This document shows, piece after piece, positions 53,041-61,948 of a stretch of 64,000 bases of DNA. The notes beneath the pieces are model-generated. The model searched no databases. It was not told the origin of the DNA and saw nothing but the letters and a program-made list of their open reading frames with translations. Both the position numbers and the translations under genes were made by a program. The stretch is taken from contig CAVZYJ010000023.1 of assembly GCA_963779485.1 (NCBI GenBank), positions 124,001-188,000 on the forward strand, given 5' to 3'. The stretch comes from CAVVJA01 sp963779485. GTDB lineage: Bacteria; Actinomycetota; Actinomycetes; Mycobacteriales; Jatrophihabitantaceae. Within the stretch, counting starts at the first letter, position 1. Each line of letters opens with the position of its first letter.

Positions 53041-53218
53041 ATCTAGCCGAAGCCGACGCAGCCCGGGTCCGGCGTCCCTCCCCTGACCAGGCTGCTTGGC
53101 CGGCCCGACCGACTCCGAGTGAGGACGCACAATCGCTGACTACGACCCGGTGGCTGGCCTCACCCCGGGCTGCGGCGGCCGACGGAGCTCGTTCCCGGGC
53201 GCCGTCTGCTGTGAGCGC

Positions 53219-53818
53219 CTACTCGACCACTATTCCGTGACTGCGCAATAGCAGCACGCCGATTTGCCGAGCGCGACCGGCCGCGGCGAAATCGCCCTCG
53301 TGCGCGGCCATGATCGAGCCCTTCATGAGAATGTGCCATTGCCGGGCGAACGCGTCGGTGTCCGAGATACCGGCGTCGGCGGCGAGAGATTTGATGAATT
53401 CCCGGATATTGGCCAGGTGTTCGATGCTTGCCTGCCGCACCGGGCTGTCCGCATCTTTGATCTCGATCATGGTGGTCAGGAACGCGCAGCCGTCGAATTT
53501 CGGGTCGGCAAACCATTCGCCGAACACGTCGAATATCGCCAGGAGCCGAGCCTGCGGAGTACGCCCTCGCTTGTGGGCCTCGGCCTGTAACCAGTCACGC
53601 GTCCACAACCGCTCACGCCGCCTCAGGAAGTCGAGAATCAGCTCGTCCTTGGAGCGGAAGTTCCGATACAGCGTCATCTTCGCCGCGCCGGCGTGGGCGA
53701 TTACCGCGTCGATACCCACGGTCTGCGTGCCCTCGCGGCTGAACAGCTCGTACGCGGCTTGGCTGATCCGGTCGCGCCCGCTTCCATAGGGTCCGTCGCT
53801 ATTGGTGTGGCTCGTCAT
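53219..53818 (-). CDS. TetR-family transcriptional regulator
   Basis: A 199-residue regulator with an N-terminal TetR helix-turn-helix (YELFSREGTQTVGIDAVIAH, then AGAAKMTLYRNFRSKDELI) and a C-terminal ligand domain (DGCAFLTTMIEI). The ATG at 53818 is chosen; a longer form to 53866 has no support. It diverges from the nonapeptide-repeat gene over a 121-bp, AT-richer spacer, so it may control that gene as well as itself. The ligand is unknown. Confidence 0.88.
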   Translation of the reverse strand: MTSHTNSDGPYGSGRDRISQAAYELFSREGTQTVGIDAVIAHAGAAKMTLYRNFRSKDELILDFLRRRERLWTRDWLQAEAHKRGRTPQARLLAIFDVFGEWFADPKFDGCAFLTTMIEIKDADSPVRQASIEHLANIREFIKSLAADAGISDTDAFARQWHILMKGSIMAAHEGDFAAAGRARQIGVLLLRSHGIVVE

Positions 53819-53939
53819 CGGTTCTCCGAGCGCCCGGGGACGGCGGGAACCCGCCGATCTGGCCATAATTCTACCGGCAACGCATTAGCGACCATTCGAT
53901 GATCGCCGAGCGGCGTCCGATTCATGCGACGATTGGCTC

Positions 53940-54300
53940 ATGCCCAACCATCGATCTCGCTGGAGCATCGGATCCCGTCGCTCGATCCTGTCGATCGGCT
54001 CGGCCTACTCCATCCTGTCGATCGGATCGGCCGGCTCCATCCTCTCGATCGGATCTCTCGGATCGATCGGTTCCGTTCATGTCGATCGGCTCGGTTGGCT
54101 CGTCCGGCTCCATCGGCTCGGCCGGATCTACCGGCTCGATCGGTTCGGCGGGGTCCGCCGGCTCGATCGGTTCGGCCGGAGCCGCCGGCTCGATCGGTTC
54201 GGCCGGAGCCGCCGGCTCCATCGGTTCGGCCGAAGCAGCCGGCTCCATCGGCTCGTCGGGGCCTACCGGCTCGATTGGCGCGGGCAAGTGGCCCCGCTGA
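53940..54300 (+). CDS. nonapeptide-repeat (SIxSxGSxG) protein gene, apparently frameshifted
   Basis: From ATG 53940 the product starts MPNHRSRWSIGSRR and then repeats nine-residue units such as SILSIGSAG. At 54078 an extra C breaks the frame. From ATG 54079 the neighbouring frame continues the same nine-residue rhythm (SIGSAGSTG, SIGSAGAAG) to TGA at 54298-54300. Removing one base joins both into about 119 residues of one periodic protein. Similar SILSIGSAG proteins occur in actinobacteria; their role is unknown. The repeat in the DNA makes slippage or assembly error likely. Confidence 0.65.
53982..54285. repeat. 27-bp tandem coding repeat
   Basis: Three units at 53982-54062 (SIL type) and about seven at 54103-54285 (SIG type), each 27 bp, such as GCCGGCTCGATCGGTTCGGC followed by CGGAGCC. 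Two units (54157-54183 and 54184-54210) are identical. They encode the nonapeptide on the plus strand. All frames on both strands stay open through much of it, which explains several overlapping ORFs. Confidence 0.85.
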
Positions 54301-54326
54301 GCGTCCACGCCGCTTGACGCTTGCGC

Positions 54327-55949
54327 CTACGGCGCGGGTCTACCGACCCGTCCCTCGTCGAAGATCGGCTGGTCGGACTCGTACACCGCGCCGTCCGCGC
54401 CGAATACAAGAAACCGCTCGCAGGATCGCGCGAACCACCGATCGTGGGTAACCGCAAGTACCGTGCCCTCGAATCCCTTCAGTGCCTCCTCGAGTGCTTC
54501 GGCGCTGATCACGTCGAGGTTGTCGGTGGGCTCGTCGAGTAAGAGCAACGTGATACCGGACAGCTCGAGCAGGAGGATCTGGAACCGGGCCTGCTGCCCA
54601 CCCGACAGGGAACCGAACGTCTGGTCGGCCTGGTGCTGCAGGCCGTACCGGCGAAGCGCCCCGATCGCCCGCCCTCGATCGACCCCGTCCCGTCCGGGCT
54701 CGCCGTGCCAGAGCAGATCGACGAGCGTCCGATCCAGCCAGGTCGGGTGGGCGTGCGTCTGGGCGAACCGGCCGGGCACCACGCGCGCGCCGAGACGCCA
54801 TGTCCCGGACGCAGCGACCGGCTCGCCGGCGAGCAGCCGGAGGAAGTGCGACTTGCCCGCTCCGTTCGCGCCGAGAATGCCGACCCGGTCGCCGTAGAAG
54901 ATCTCCGTGTCGAACGGCCGCATGAGGCCGGTGAGCTCCAGGTCGGTGCAGATGACGGCACGCACGCCGGTGCGCCCGCCGCGCAGGCGCATCGTGACCC
55001 GCTGTTCGGTGGGCTTGTCGGGCGGCGGTCCGGCGGCCTCGAATCGCTCCAGCCGACGGGCCATGACCCGGTACTTCTGGGCCATGGCCTCGCTGACCTT
55101 GGCCTGCTGCTGCAGCGTGCGCACCAACTCGATCAGCCGAGCGTGTTCCTCGTCCCAGCGCCGTCGCAGCTCGGCCATCCGCTCGTGCTTGGCCGTCCGG
55201 GCCTCGTGGTAGGACGCAAACCCGCCGCCGTGCACCCACACCGTGCCGCCCTCGACCGTGACGATCCGGTCCGCAACCTGCGCGAGCAACTCGCGATCGT
55301 GACTCACGAACAGCACGGTCTTGGCGGTCTCGCGCAGCCGTCCTTCGAGCCACCTCTTGCTCGGGACGTCCAGATAGTTGTCGGGCTCGTCCAGCAGCAG
55401 CACCTCATCAGGTCCACGCAGCAACGTCTCGATCGCGAGCCGCTTCTGCTCGCCACCGGACAGCGTCCCCACCTCACGGTATTTGCCGCGCTCATAGGAC
55501 ATTCCGAGCGCCGCGACGACCACGGTGTCCCACAGCACCTCGGCGTCGTAGCCCCCGACATCTCCCCAGTGCGTAAGGGCGTGGGCGTAGTCCAGCTGAC
55601 GGCGCTCGTCGTCACGGTCCATGAGGGCAAGCTCCGCGGCCTGCAGCGCGGCCCAGGCCTCGCGGACCAGGCCGGGGGCCAGCCCGACCAGGAAGTCCTG
55701 CACCGTCGTCGCGTCTCGCACCGAACCGATGAACTGGCGCATCACGCCGAGTCCGCCCGAGGAGGCGACGCTGCCGGCCTGCGGAGCGAGATCGCCGGAT
55801 ATGACGCGCAGCAGGGTCGTCTTGCCGGCTCCGTTGGCTCCGACCAGTGCGGCCTTGCTGCCCTCACCGACCCGGAAGTTCACGTCGTCGAGCAACACCC
55901 GGCCATCCGGAAGCGTATGGCGCACCCCGACGACTTCGATGAACCCCAC
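54327..55949 (-). CDS. ABC-F family ATPase
   Basis: A 540-residue protein with two ABC ATPase domains in tandem and no membrane helices. First domain: Walker A GANGAGKTT, signature LSGGEQKRLAIE, LLLDEPDNYLD. Second: Walker A GANGAGKSH, signature LSGGQQARFQI, LLLDEPTDNLD. ABC-F proteins act on ribosomes in translation or antibiotic protection rather than in transport. The start at GTG 55949 gives the family N-terminus GFIEVVGVRHTLPDG; the in-frame extension to 56090 overlaps the divergent gene and is excluded. Confidence 0.92.
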   Translation of the reverse strand: MGFIEVVGVRHTLPDGRVLLDDVNFRVGEGSKAALVGANGAGKTTLLRVISGDLAPQAGSVASSGGLGVMRQFIGSVRDATTVQDFLVGLAPGLVREAWAALQAAELALMDRDDERRQLDYAHALTHWGDVGGYDAEVLWDTVVVAALGMSYERGKYREVGTLSGGEQKRLAIETLLRGPDEVLLLDEPDNYLDVPSKRWLEGRLRETAKTVLFVSHDRELLAQVADRIVTVEGGTVWVHGGGFASYHEARTAKHERMAELRRRWDEEHARLIELVRTLQQQAKVSEAMAQKYRVMARRLERFEAAGPPPDKPTEQRVTMRLRGGRTGVRAVICTDLELTGLMRPFDTEIFYGDRVGILGANGAGKSHFLRLLAGEPVAASGTWRLGARVVPGRFAQTHAHPTWLDRTLVDLLWHGEPGRDGVDRGRAIGALRRYGLQHQADQTFGSLSGGQQARFQILLLELSGITLLLLDEPTDNLDVISAEALEEALKGFEGTVLAVTHDRWFARSCERFLVFGADGAVYESDQPIFDEGRVGRPAP

Positions 55950-56010
55950 GATTGCCAGTTTCCCGCACGGCCACCATCTGGCCACCTCATAATCGGGGAC
56001 AATCGCCGGT

Positions 56011-57384
56011 ATGACGGCCACCGCGGTCGAGCTGACCGAGCTCGAGGACGCCCTCCCGGCGGGTGCTCTCGTCACCGATGCCGCCATCACCGAGGCCTAC
56101 CGCCAGGACTGGGCCCGGGATCGCCAGGCCGGCCGGCCGCTGGCGGTGGTCCGGGCGACCAGCACCGCCGATGTCCAGTCGGTGCTCGTCTGGGCGTCCC
56201 GATACGCCGTGCCCGTCGTGCCGCGAGGCGCGGGGAGCGGGCTGTCCGGAGGCTCGACGGCGGTCGACGGCTGCATAGTGCTGAGCCTCGAGCGGATGCG
56301 CGAGGTAACCGTCGACGTTCCCAGCCGAGTGGCCGTGGCCCAGCCCGGTGCGCTCAACGTCGAGGTGAAGCAGGCCGCGGCGGCCGAAGGACTGTGGTAC
56401 CCGCCGGATCCCTCCTCGTTCGAGATGTGCTCGATCGGGGGAAATGCCGCCACCAATGCGGGCGGCCTGTGCTGCGTGAAGTACGGCGTCACGACCGACT
56501 ACGTGCTTGGTATGCAGGTGGTCCTGGCCGACGGCACGGCCCTGCGCCTCGGCGGTCCCCGGCTGAAGGACGTGGCCGGACTGTCGCTGACCAAACTGTT
56601 CGTGGGCAGTGAGGGCACGCTCGGCGTCATGACCGAGCTCACGCTCCGGTTGGTCCCCGCTCCCCCGCCGGCGAGCACGCTGGTCGCGTCGTTCACGTCG
56701 ATCGAGGCGGCGGCCGGTGCGGTCCTGGCGATCGTTTCGCGGCTCCGGCCGTCCATGCTGGAGCTGATGGACAACGCATCCATCAACGCCGTCGAGGACT
56801 TCGTCTCGATGGGACTCGACCGGACGGCCGGCGCGTTGCTCATCGCGCGCTCCGACTCGCCCGGCGATGCCGCGTCGGCCGAGATCGCCCTGATGGCGCA
56901 AGCTTGCGAGCGCCACGCCCCGACGGAGCTGTTCACCACTGACGATCCGGCCGAGGGCGACATGTTCGCCGCCGCCCGCCGGGCGGCGTTCCCCGCCGTG
57001 GAAAAGCTCGGTGACCTGTTGCTCGAAGACGTCGGCGTTCCGCTGCCCGCGCTGCCCGCACTCGTCCGCGGCGTCGAGCGGATCGCGGCCGCGCGCGGCA
57101 CCCGCATCGCCGTGGTAGCCCACGCCGGCGACGGCAACACGCACCCGCTCATCGTCTACGACGCGGCCGATCCGGATGCGACCGCGCGGGCCGAGGTGGC
57201 GTTCGGCGAGATCATGGACCTGGCCCTAGCGCTCGGCGGCACGATCACCGGTGAGCATGGCGTGGGGCGACTGAAGAAGGCGTGGCTGCCCGATTATGTC
57301 GGACCGGACGTCATGGCAGTCAGCCGTCGAATCAAGAATGCCCTGGACCCGCAGGGGATTCTGAATCCGGGTGCGATTCTGTAA
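56011..57384 (+). CDS. FAD-linked oxidase (glycolate / D-lactate dehydrogenase GlcD-like)
   Basis: A 457-residue PCMH/VAO-fold flavoprotein. The FAD-binding domain has PRGAGSGLSGGSTAVDG and MCSIGGNAATNAGG, and the C-terminal FAD-oxidase domain includes VAHAGDGNTHPLI and GEHGVGRLKK, which bind FAD and the metal. This suggests oxidation of a 2-hydroxy acid. A CATAAT hexamer 18 bp before the ATG may be the -10 element. It converges with the VWA gene, with 7 bp between the stops. Confidence 0.9.
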   Translation: MTATAVELTELEDALPAGALVTDAAITEAYRQDWARDRQAGRPLAVVRATSTADVQSVLVWASRYAVPVVPRGAGSGLSGGSTAVDGCIVLSLERMREVTVDVPSRVAVAQPGALNVEVKQAAAAEGLWYPPDPSSFEMCSIGGNAATNAGGLCCVKYGVTTDYVLGMQVVLADGTALRLGGPRLKDVAGLSLTKLFVGSEGTLGVMTELTLRLVPAPPPASTLVASFTSIEAAAGAVLAIVSRLRPSMLELMDNASINAVEDFVSMGLDRTAGALLIARSDSPGDAASAEIALMAQACERHAPTELFTTDDPAEGDMFAAARRAAFPAVEKLGDLLLEDVGVPLPALPALVRGVERIAAARGTRIAVVAHAGDGNTHPLIVYDAADPDATARAEVAFGEIMDLALALGGTITGEHGVGRLKKAWLPDYVGPDVMAVSRRIKNALDPQGILNPGAIL

Positions 57385-57391
57385 TCAGCGT

Positions 57392-59098
57392 TCAGTTGTT
57401 CGCGACAATCGCCTGCAGCAGCACGGTCTTGATGTCGATCGGATTGCGGACGATGTAGGTCTGACCGTGCGTCGCCGTGGATATTGCCTGCAGCGCCGCG
57501 GCGTCGGCTTGGGAGCCGATCCCGATCGTCACCAACCGCACCGGTCGAGCCGGGTTGTAGGCGGCCTTGAGCCTCGACGTGAGCGTCGGCAGGTCGATGC
57601 CGACGGGATCGACGTTCGCACCGTCGGTGAGCAGGGCCACGATGTTGACGTCGGCCGGGTTGTAGTTACGGGTGACGTCCTGGTAGGCGGCCCACGCCGT
57701 GTCGTACAGCCCGGTGTTGCCGCCGACGCGCCCCGGTAACGTCGCGGCCGCTGCGGCCAGCTGCGCTCGGGAACTGCCGACGTTGGCGAGCGGTGCAAGC
57801 TCAGTCCAGTCCGTTGCGGGCGGATCGTTAGCCGAGAACGCCCATAGGCCGATCGTCCAGCTGTCCGGCACGATCGTCATCGCCGTGTGCGCCGCCGCGG
57901 CGGCCAGCGCAATCTTGCTGAGCGTTGTGCCTGAGGTATCCGCCATCGACCCGGACACGTCGATCGCGGCGAGCAGGTTGGACGGCCGAACCGCGGCAAC
58001 CCAGAGCCGGGACGCCAGCGCGACCTGGGTGGCAGCGGGCGAGGACGCGGCCGTGACCGGAAGCTGGGCCACTCCGATGTTGTTCTCTCCGGCTCCGAGC
58101 GGCAAGGTCGGGTCCGCGCGCAGCCCGGACTGCGAGTATGCAACGTGGGCACCGGTGGAGCCGAGCTGGGAGACGAACAGCGCCTGTGCGGCGACGACGT
58201 TGGGGTCGGCATTCGGCAGGATGACCCGGACCACCGGAAAGTCGAGCACCGGGCTCGGCCCGCGCGGATAGACCGCCGAGGCCACCGGTGTCTTCTTCCC
58301 TCGATTGGCCAGCACAACGCCTTGCTCGCTCGTCACGATCGGCGGCGCCGATGCCGGGCTGCTCTGCAGCGCGCTGAAGCCCGCCGCCGCGTCGGCAATG
58401 GCGGCCGTCGCCAGATGGCCGAACGCCCCTACCAGCGAGGCCGAGGCGTTCGGCCCGGATCCGATCGCTGACTGCACGACGAGAGCGGACAACGCACCTT
58501 CGGTCGTGCTCAACGGATCGGGCACGGCAACGACGGCCGGCCCGGTCAGCACGGCCGCCCATCCCGACTTCGCTACAGCGGCGATCGATCCGGCGCGGGA
58601 CGGGGCTGTAGCCACCACCAGCGGTGAGCTGCCCACTGAGCCGTTGACCGTCACCGCTGACCGAAGCGTCGGGCTCGCCGCCCGCAACTGGTCGGCCCAG
58701 AAGCGAGAGTCGGGTATCCACAGCGTGTTCGCCGGCGAAACGCTCAGCGACTGCACCGCGGCACTCGGGTTTTCCTCGTCCACCGTGACCGTGATGCATG
58801 TCCCGTTGACCGTCGGCCGGCTGGCGACCCAGTCATCGGCGATGGCCTGGGTCGCCGCTTGGACCTCCGGCGCCGTGATGACGCTCAGCGGCACCCCGTT
58901 CTGGCACGTGGCTGAACTCGCGGCGGCGGCCGGTGTTCCCGAGGTGTGGCCAGTGCGCAGCACGACGACGATCACGGATGCGGCGGCAATCACGACAGCG
59001 ACGGCGGCGGCTAGAGCGATGCGTCGACCTCTATGTGGTGATGAACGGGCCCGGAGGCGACTGCGGCTGGCGATCTGAGCGGTGTGCCTGCCAGTCAT
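57392..59098 (-). CDS. substrate-binding and VWA domain-containing protein
   Basis: A 568-residue protein with an N-terminal membrane anchor or signal helix (about 28-50) and a periplasmic-binding-like domain (about 70-320). The C-terminal VWA domain (about 370-550) carries the MIDAS pieces DVSGSM, the threonine in NTGLYDT and LLTDGAN. Surface location is likely. Members of this architecture occur in actinobacteria, with metal-dependent adhesion inferred from the MIDAS. The start is ATG 59098; a longer GTG form from 59122 is possible. Confidence 0.85.
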   Translation of the reverse strand: MTGRHTAQIASRSRLRARSSPHRGRRIALAAAVAVVIAAASVIVVVLRTGHTSGTPAAAASSATCQNGVPLSVITAPEVQAATQAIADDWVASRPTVNGTCITVTVDEENPSAAVQSLSVSPANTLWIPDSRFWADQLRAASPTLRSAVTVNGSVGSSPLVVATAPSRAGSIAAVAKSGWAAVLTGPAVVAVPDPLSTTEGALSALVVQSAIGSGPNASASLVGAFGHLATAAIADAAAGFSALQSSPASAPPIVTSEQGVVLANRGKKTPVASAVYPRGPSPVLDFPVVRVILPNADPNVVAAQALFVSQLGSTGAHVAYSQSGLRADPTLPLGAGENNIGVAQLPVTAASSPAATQVALASRLWVAAVRPSNLLAAIDVSGSMADTSGTTLSKIALAAAAAHTAMTIVPDSWTIGLWAFSANDPPATDWTELAPLANVGSSRAQLAAAAATLPGRVGGNTGLYDTAWAAYQDVTRNYNPADVNIVALLTDGANVDPVGIDLPTLTSRLKAAYNPARPVRLVTIGIGSQADAAALQAISTATHGQTYIVRNPIDIKTVLLQAIVANN

Positions 59099-59122
59099 CG
59101 AATGTGGCGCCTCCAAAGCCAC

Positions 59123-59624
59123 TTAGCGAACGGATGGGGACAATGGCCGTTCACCGCGGCATATCCGGGGAACACTACTCACGAGAGCAGGGCTGTCGAC
59201 CTGGTCGCACGGCCTCGATCGGTAGTGTCGTCTGACGGCCGTCACCAGTGGTGGCGACGCCATTACCGTGCGATATTTCACCGCCGAGCCAAAGCCAAAT
59301 CTCCTCGCTGGCCAGCGCTGGTAACGAGATGCGGCCCCGGGGCTCGTTGTCCGTCCAGCTATGGACGAGCCGGTTACGACGCGTCATGACTCGCCCGGTC
59401 TGGGGTCAACCCGCGGCCCGGTAGCGATGCGACGGAACTCGTGACCGCCGACCTACACGAACTTCAATACGGGCCGAGGCCGCGAGCGCATCGTGCTCTC
59501 GCAGTCCGTACACGAACGGTGATCCTCCGCTGTCATGCCGTTTCACCGGCTCGCCACTCGGTCGGATCGGTCACGATCATCCTTCGGGGCGGTCTCGGCC
59601 CGCGCGTCATCTACGCTGCCGGAC
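59123..59624. other. 500-bp non-coding stretch between VWA gene and hydrolase gene
   Basis: No gene with credible support is seen. A 70-codon minus-strand ORF (59175-59387) and a long plus frame are present, but neither has a good ribosome site or recognisable sequence. GC content is a little lower in the first 250 bp, where the VWA gene promoter should lie. Confidence 0.5.
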
Positions 59625-60215
59625 GTGCCCCGACGCGTGAGCAGGACAGCGCCCACGGTGATCGTGCACGGACTGGACGGCAACGAACCCCAGCACTGGC
59701 AGACCTGGCTGGCCGCCCAGTTGCGGGCCGCCGGCCGCGAGGTTCGCTACCCCGAGCTACCGGACGCCGACCAGCCCCAGCCGGCGGCCTGGCTCGAAGT
59801 CCTCCGCACCACGCTCGACGGTCTTCCCGACGGCGGGTTCGACATCGTCTGCCACTCGCTGGGCAGCCTGCTCTGGCTGCACCATGTCGCGAGTACTCCG
59901 GCGGATCCGCGACCGGCGCGCGTGGTCCTCGTCGCCCCACCGTCTCCCCAGACGACCGTGCCGGCGCTGGCATCCTTCCTGCCCGTGCCGTTGGTCGTCG
60001 ACGAGGTTCGGCGGGCGGCCGACGGCACCGTGCTGGTGTGCGGCACGGACGACCCCTACTGCCCCGAAGGAGCGGCGGTTGCCTACGGAGTCCCGCTCAA
60101 GCTGCCGACCACGGTGGTGCCCGGTGGAGGCCATCTGAACCTGGCGGCCGGATATGGGCCATGGCCCGCCGTGCTGGAGTGGTGCGGCCGGGACAAGCTC
60201 GCCTTTCTGCTCTGA
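59625..60215 (+). CDS. RBBP9/YdeN-family alpha/beta hydrolase
   Basis: A 196-residue small hydrolase. TVIVHGLDGNEPQHWQTWL, the nucleophile Ser in CHSLGS, and the catalytic His in GGGHLN with LVCGTDDPYCP carrying the Asp match the RBBP9 (YdeN) family of serine hydrolases. The GTG at 59625 is the most plausible start; the ORF is open further upstream to 59535 but the added residues are low-complexity. It converges with truA, leaving 5 bp. Substrate unknown. Confidence 0.85.
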   Translation: MPRRVSRTAPTVIVHGLDGNEPQHWQTWLAAQLRAAGREVRYPELPDADQPQPAAWLEVLRTTLDGLPDGGFDIVCHSLGSLLWLHHVASTPADPRPARVVLVAPPSPQTTVPALASFLPVPLVVDEVRRAADGTVLVCGTDDPYCPEGAAVAYGVPLKLPTTVVPGGGHLNLAAGYGPWPAVLEWCGRDKLAFLL

Positions 60216-60220
60216 GCTCG

Positions 60221-61075
60221 CTACCCGTCGGTTCGGCGGCGGCGGGTGACAGCCGCCTGCGCCGCAAACCGGTCCGGCGGCGGGTAGCCGACGGTCACGA
60301 GCGTCAGCCCGTGGGCGGCGGCCACCGCGATGTCGTCGGCTCGGGTCGCGCGATCCAGCAGGCTGGGGATCCACTCCGGCGGCCGCCGACCGTCGCCGAC
60401 CGCGAGCAACGCGCCGACGAGCGATCGCACCATCGAATGGCAGAACGCGTCGGCTTCGACCGTGCAGTTCACCTCTCCGTCGACCGCACGGCGCACGGCC
60501 AGCGATTGCACAGTTCGGATCGTCGTGCCGCCGTCCCGCCGACGGCAGAACGCGGCGAAGTCGTGCTCGCCGAGCAGGGGTTCGGCGCTGCGCGCCATCG
60601 CATCGACGTCCAACGGACGGCGCCAGCCCAGGACGACGTGGCGACGTAACGCATCGACCCCACACTCGGCATCGTCGACGCGGTAGACATACCGCCGCCA
60701 CAGCGCGGAAAACCGGGCGTCGAACTCGGGCGGCACCGGCAAAATGCGCCACACGCGGACATCGGGAGGCAGCACCCCGGCCAGGCGGCGTAGCGCGGTC
60801 GTCGCCAGATCCGACCACGTCGCGGCGGGAAGATCGGTGTGCGCGACCTGTCCGGTCGCGTGGACGCCGGCGTCGGTTCGACCGGCGACCGTGAGCTCGA
60901 TCGGAGCGATGCGGACAATGCGTTCGAGCGCCGACTGCACGACGCCCTGAACCGTTCTTCGTCCGGCTTGCACGGCCCAGCCCGAGAAGGCCGTGCCGTC
61001 ATAGCCCAGGTCCAGCCGGATACGGACGAGCCCGCCATCCCGGATCGGGACAGCGGGCTCGTCCGGCCTTGTCAC
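60221..61075 (-). CDS. truA: tRNA pseudouridine(38-40) synthase
   Basis: Forms pseudouridine at positions 38-40 of the anticodon arm. The 284-residue protein has GYDGTAFSGWAVQ, the catalytic Asp in GRTDAGVHATGQVAH, ALWRRYVYRV and FCHSMVRSLVGALL. The GTG at 61075 starts one bp after the rplQ stop; a longer frame to 61249 would overlap rplQ and is excluded. The usual rplQ-truA order is kept. Confidence 0.95.
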   Translation of the reverse strand: MTRPDEPAVPIRDGGLVRIRLDLGYDGTAFSGWAVQAGRRTVQGVVQSALERIVRIAPIELTVAGRTDAGVHATGQVAHTDLPAATWSDLATTALRRLAGVLPPDVRVWRILPVPPEFDARFSALWRRYVYRVDDAECGVDALRRHVVLGWRRPLDVDAMARSAEPLLGEHDFAAFCRRRDGGTTIRTVQSLAVRRAVDGEVNCTVEADAFCHSMVRSLVGALLAVGDGRRPPEWIPSLLDRATRADDIAVAAAHGLTLVTVGYPPPDRFAAQAAVTRRRRTDG

Positions 61076-61076
61076 G

Positions 61077-61859
61077 CTATTTGTCGGCATCCTTCGCGGT
61101 GTCGGCATCGTTCGCGCTGGCCTCGTCGCTCGCGCTGGCTTCGTCGCTCGGCCGGACGTCGGGTGCCGACGCGACGGCACCGGCCGGGTCAGCATCGGCA
61201 ACCTCGATGCCGCCCTCCGGCTCGATGATGTCGGCGACGGGCTCGACATCGCCGACGGTCGCAGTCCCGGAGTCCGTTACGGCCTCGGGCTCCGTCGAGC
61301 TTTCGGTGTCGACCACATCCTCGTCCGCGACCGGCACCGTGACGCTCGTCGCACTTGGCCCGGCCGCGACGGCGGCCGCGGTTGGCGACTCGGCCTGGGC
61401 CGCCTCGGCGATTTCCGCCGTCCGCTTCGACGGAGCCTTTCGGGGCACGGATCTCGTGCCGCGCGCCCGCTCGGCTTCACGCACCGTCTGCTGGGCCGCC
61501 GTGCGATCCTCGACCAATTCGATAAGCGCCATCGGCGCGTTGTCGCCCTTGCGCGGACCGATCTTGACGATGCGGGTATAGCCGCCGGCGCGCTCGGCGA
61601 AGTTGGGTCCGATCTCCGCGAAGAGCTTGTGCACCACGTCCTTGTCGCGGATCACGCTCATCACCTGCCGTCGCGCGTGCAGATCGCCGCGCTTGGCAAA
61701 GGTGATCAGACGCTCGGCCAGCGGCCGCAGCCGCTTCGCCTTGGCTTCCGTCGTCGTGATCCGGTCGTGGGTGAACAGCGATGTCGCGAGATTCGCGAGC
61801 ATCAGCCGCTCGTGCGCAGGACCGGCGCCGAGGCGCGGACCCTTCGTGGGCGTAGGCAT
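61077..61859 (-). CDS. rplQ: 50S ribosomal protein L17 with long acidic C-terminal extension
   Basis: The first ~120 residues are a normal L17 (MPTPTKGPRLGAGPAHERLM, TTEAKAKRLRPLAERLITFA, YTRIVKIGPRKGDNAPMALI). They are followed by ~140 residues rich in Ala, Asp, Glu, Ser and Val, rather like a disordered tail. Such tails occur in some actinobacterial L17 but this one roughly doubles the protein. It lies in the rpoA-rplQ-truA operon, 89 bp after rpoA. Confidence 0.94.
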   Translation of the reverse strand: MPTPTKGPRLGAGPAHERLMLANLATSLFTHDRITTTEAKAKRLRPLAERLITFAKRGDLHARRQVMSVIRDKDVVHKLFAEIGPNFAERAGGYTRIVKIGPRKGDNAPMALIELVEDRTAAQQTVREAERARGTRSVPRKAPSKRTAEIAEAAQAESPTAAAVAAGPSATSVTVPVADEDVVDTESSTEPEAVTDSGTATVGDVEPVADIIEPEGGIEVADADPAGAVASAPDVRPSDEASASDEASANDADTAKDADK

Positions 61860-61948
61860 CTGTTACTCCTGAGTGCGTGTCGGCCCGTACCCCGCCGAGC
61901 TGATCCCGGCGAATCGTGGTGCGCGAGCCGAGCAGTGTCGGCGGGTGC

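Noticed and set aside
54103..54285. Possible CRISPR-like repeats
   Set aside because: Units are contiguous 27-mers without unique spacers, and they encode a periodic peptide.
53922..54308. Minus-strand Glu-Pro repeat ORF (PIEPAAPAE type) in the 27-bp repeats
   Set aside because: It is the complement of the nonapeptide repeats. The plus strand has a proper start, the known SILSIGSAG pattern and continuity across both frames, while the minus ORF ends in unrelated sequence.
54327..56090. A longer ABC-F protein starting at 56090
   Set aside because: The added 47 residues lie over the divergent oxidase gene start and are not part of the ABC fold.
59175..59387. A 70-codon minus-strand ORF in the gap upstream of the VWA gene
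   Set aside because: Neither ribosome site nor recognisable sequence supports it; kept only as a remark on the gap.
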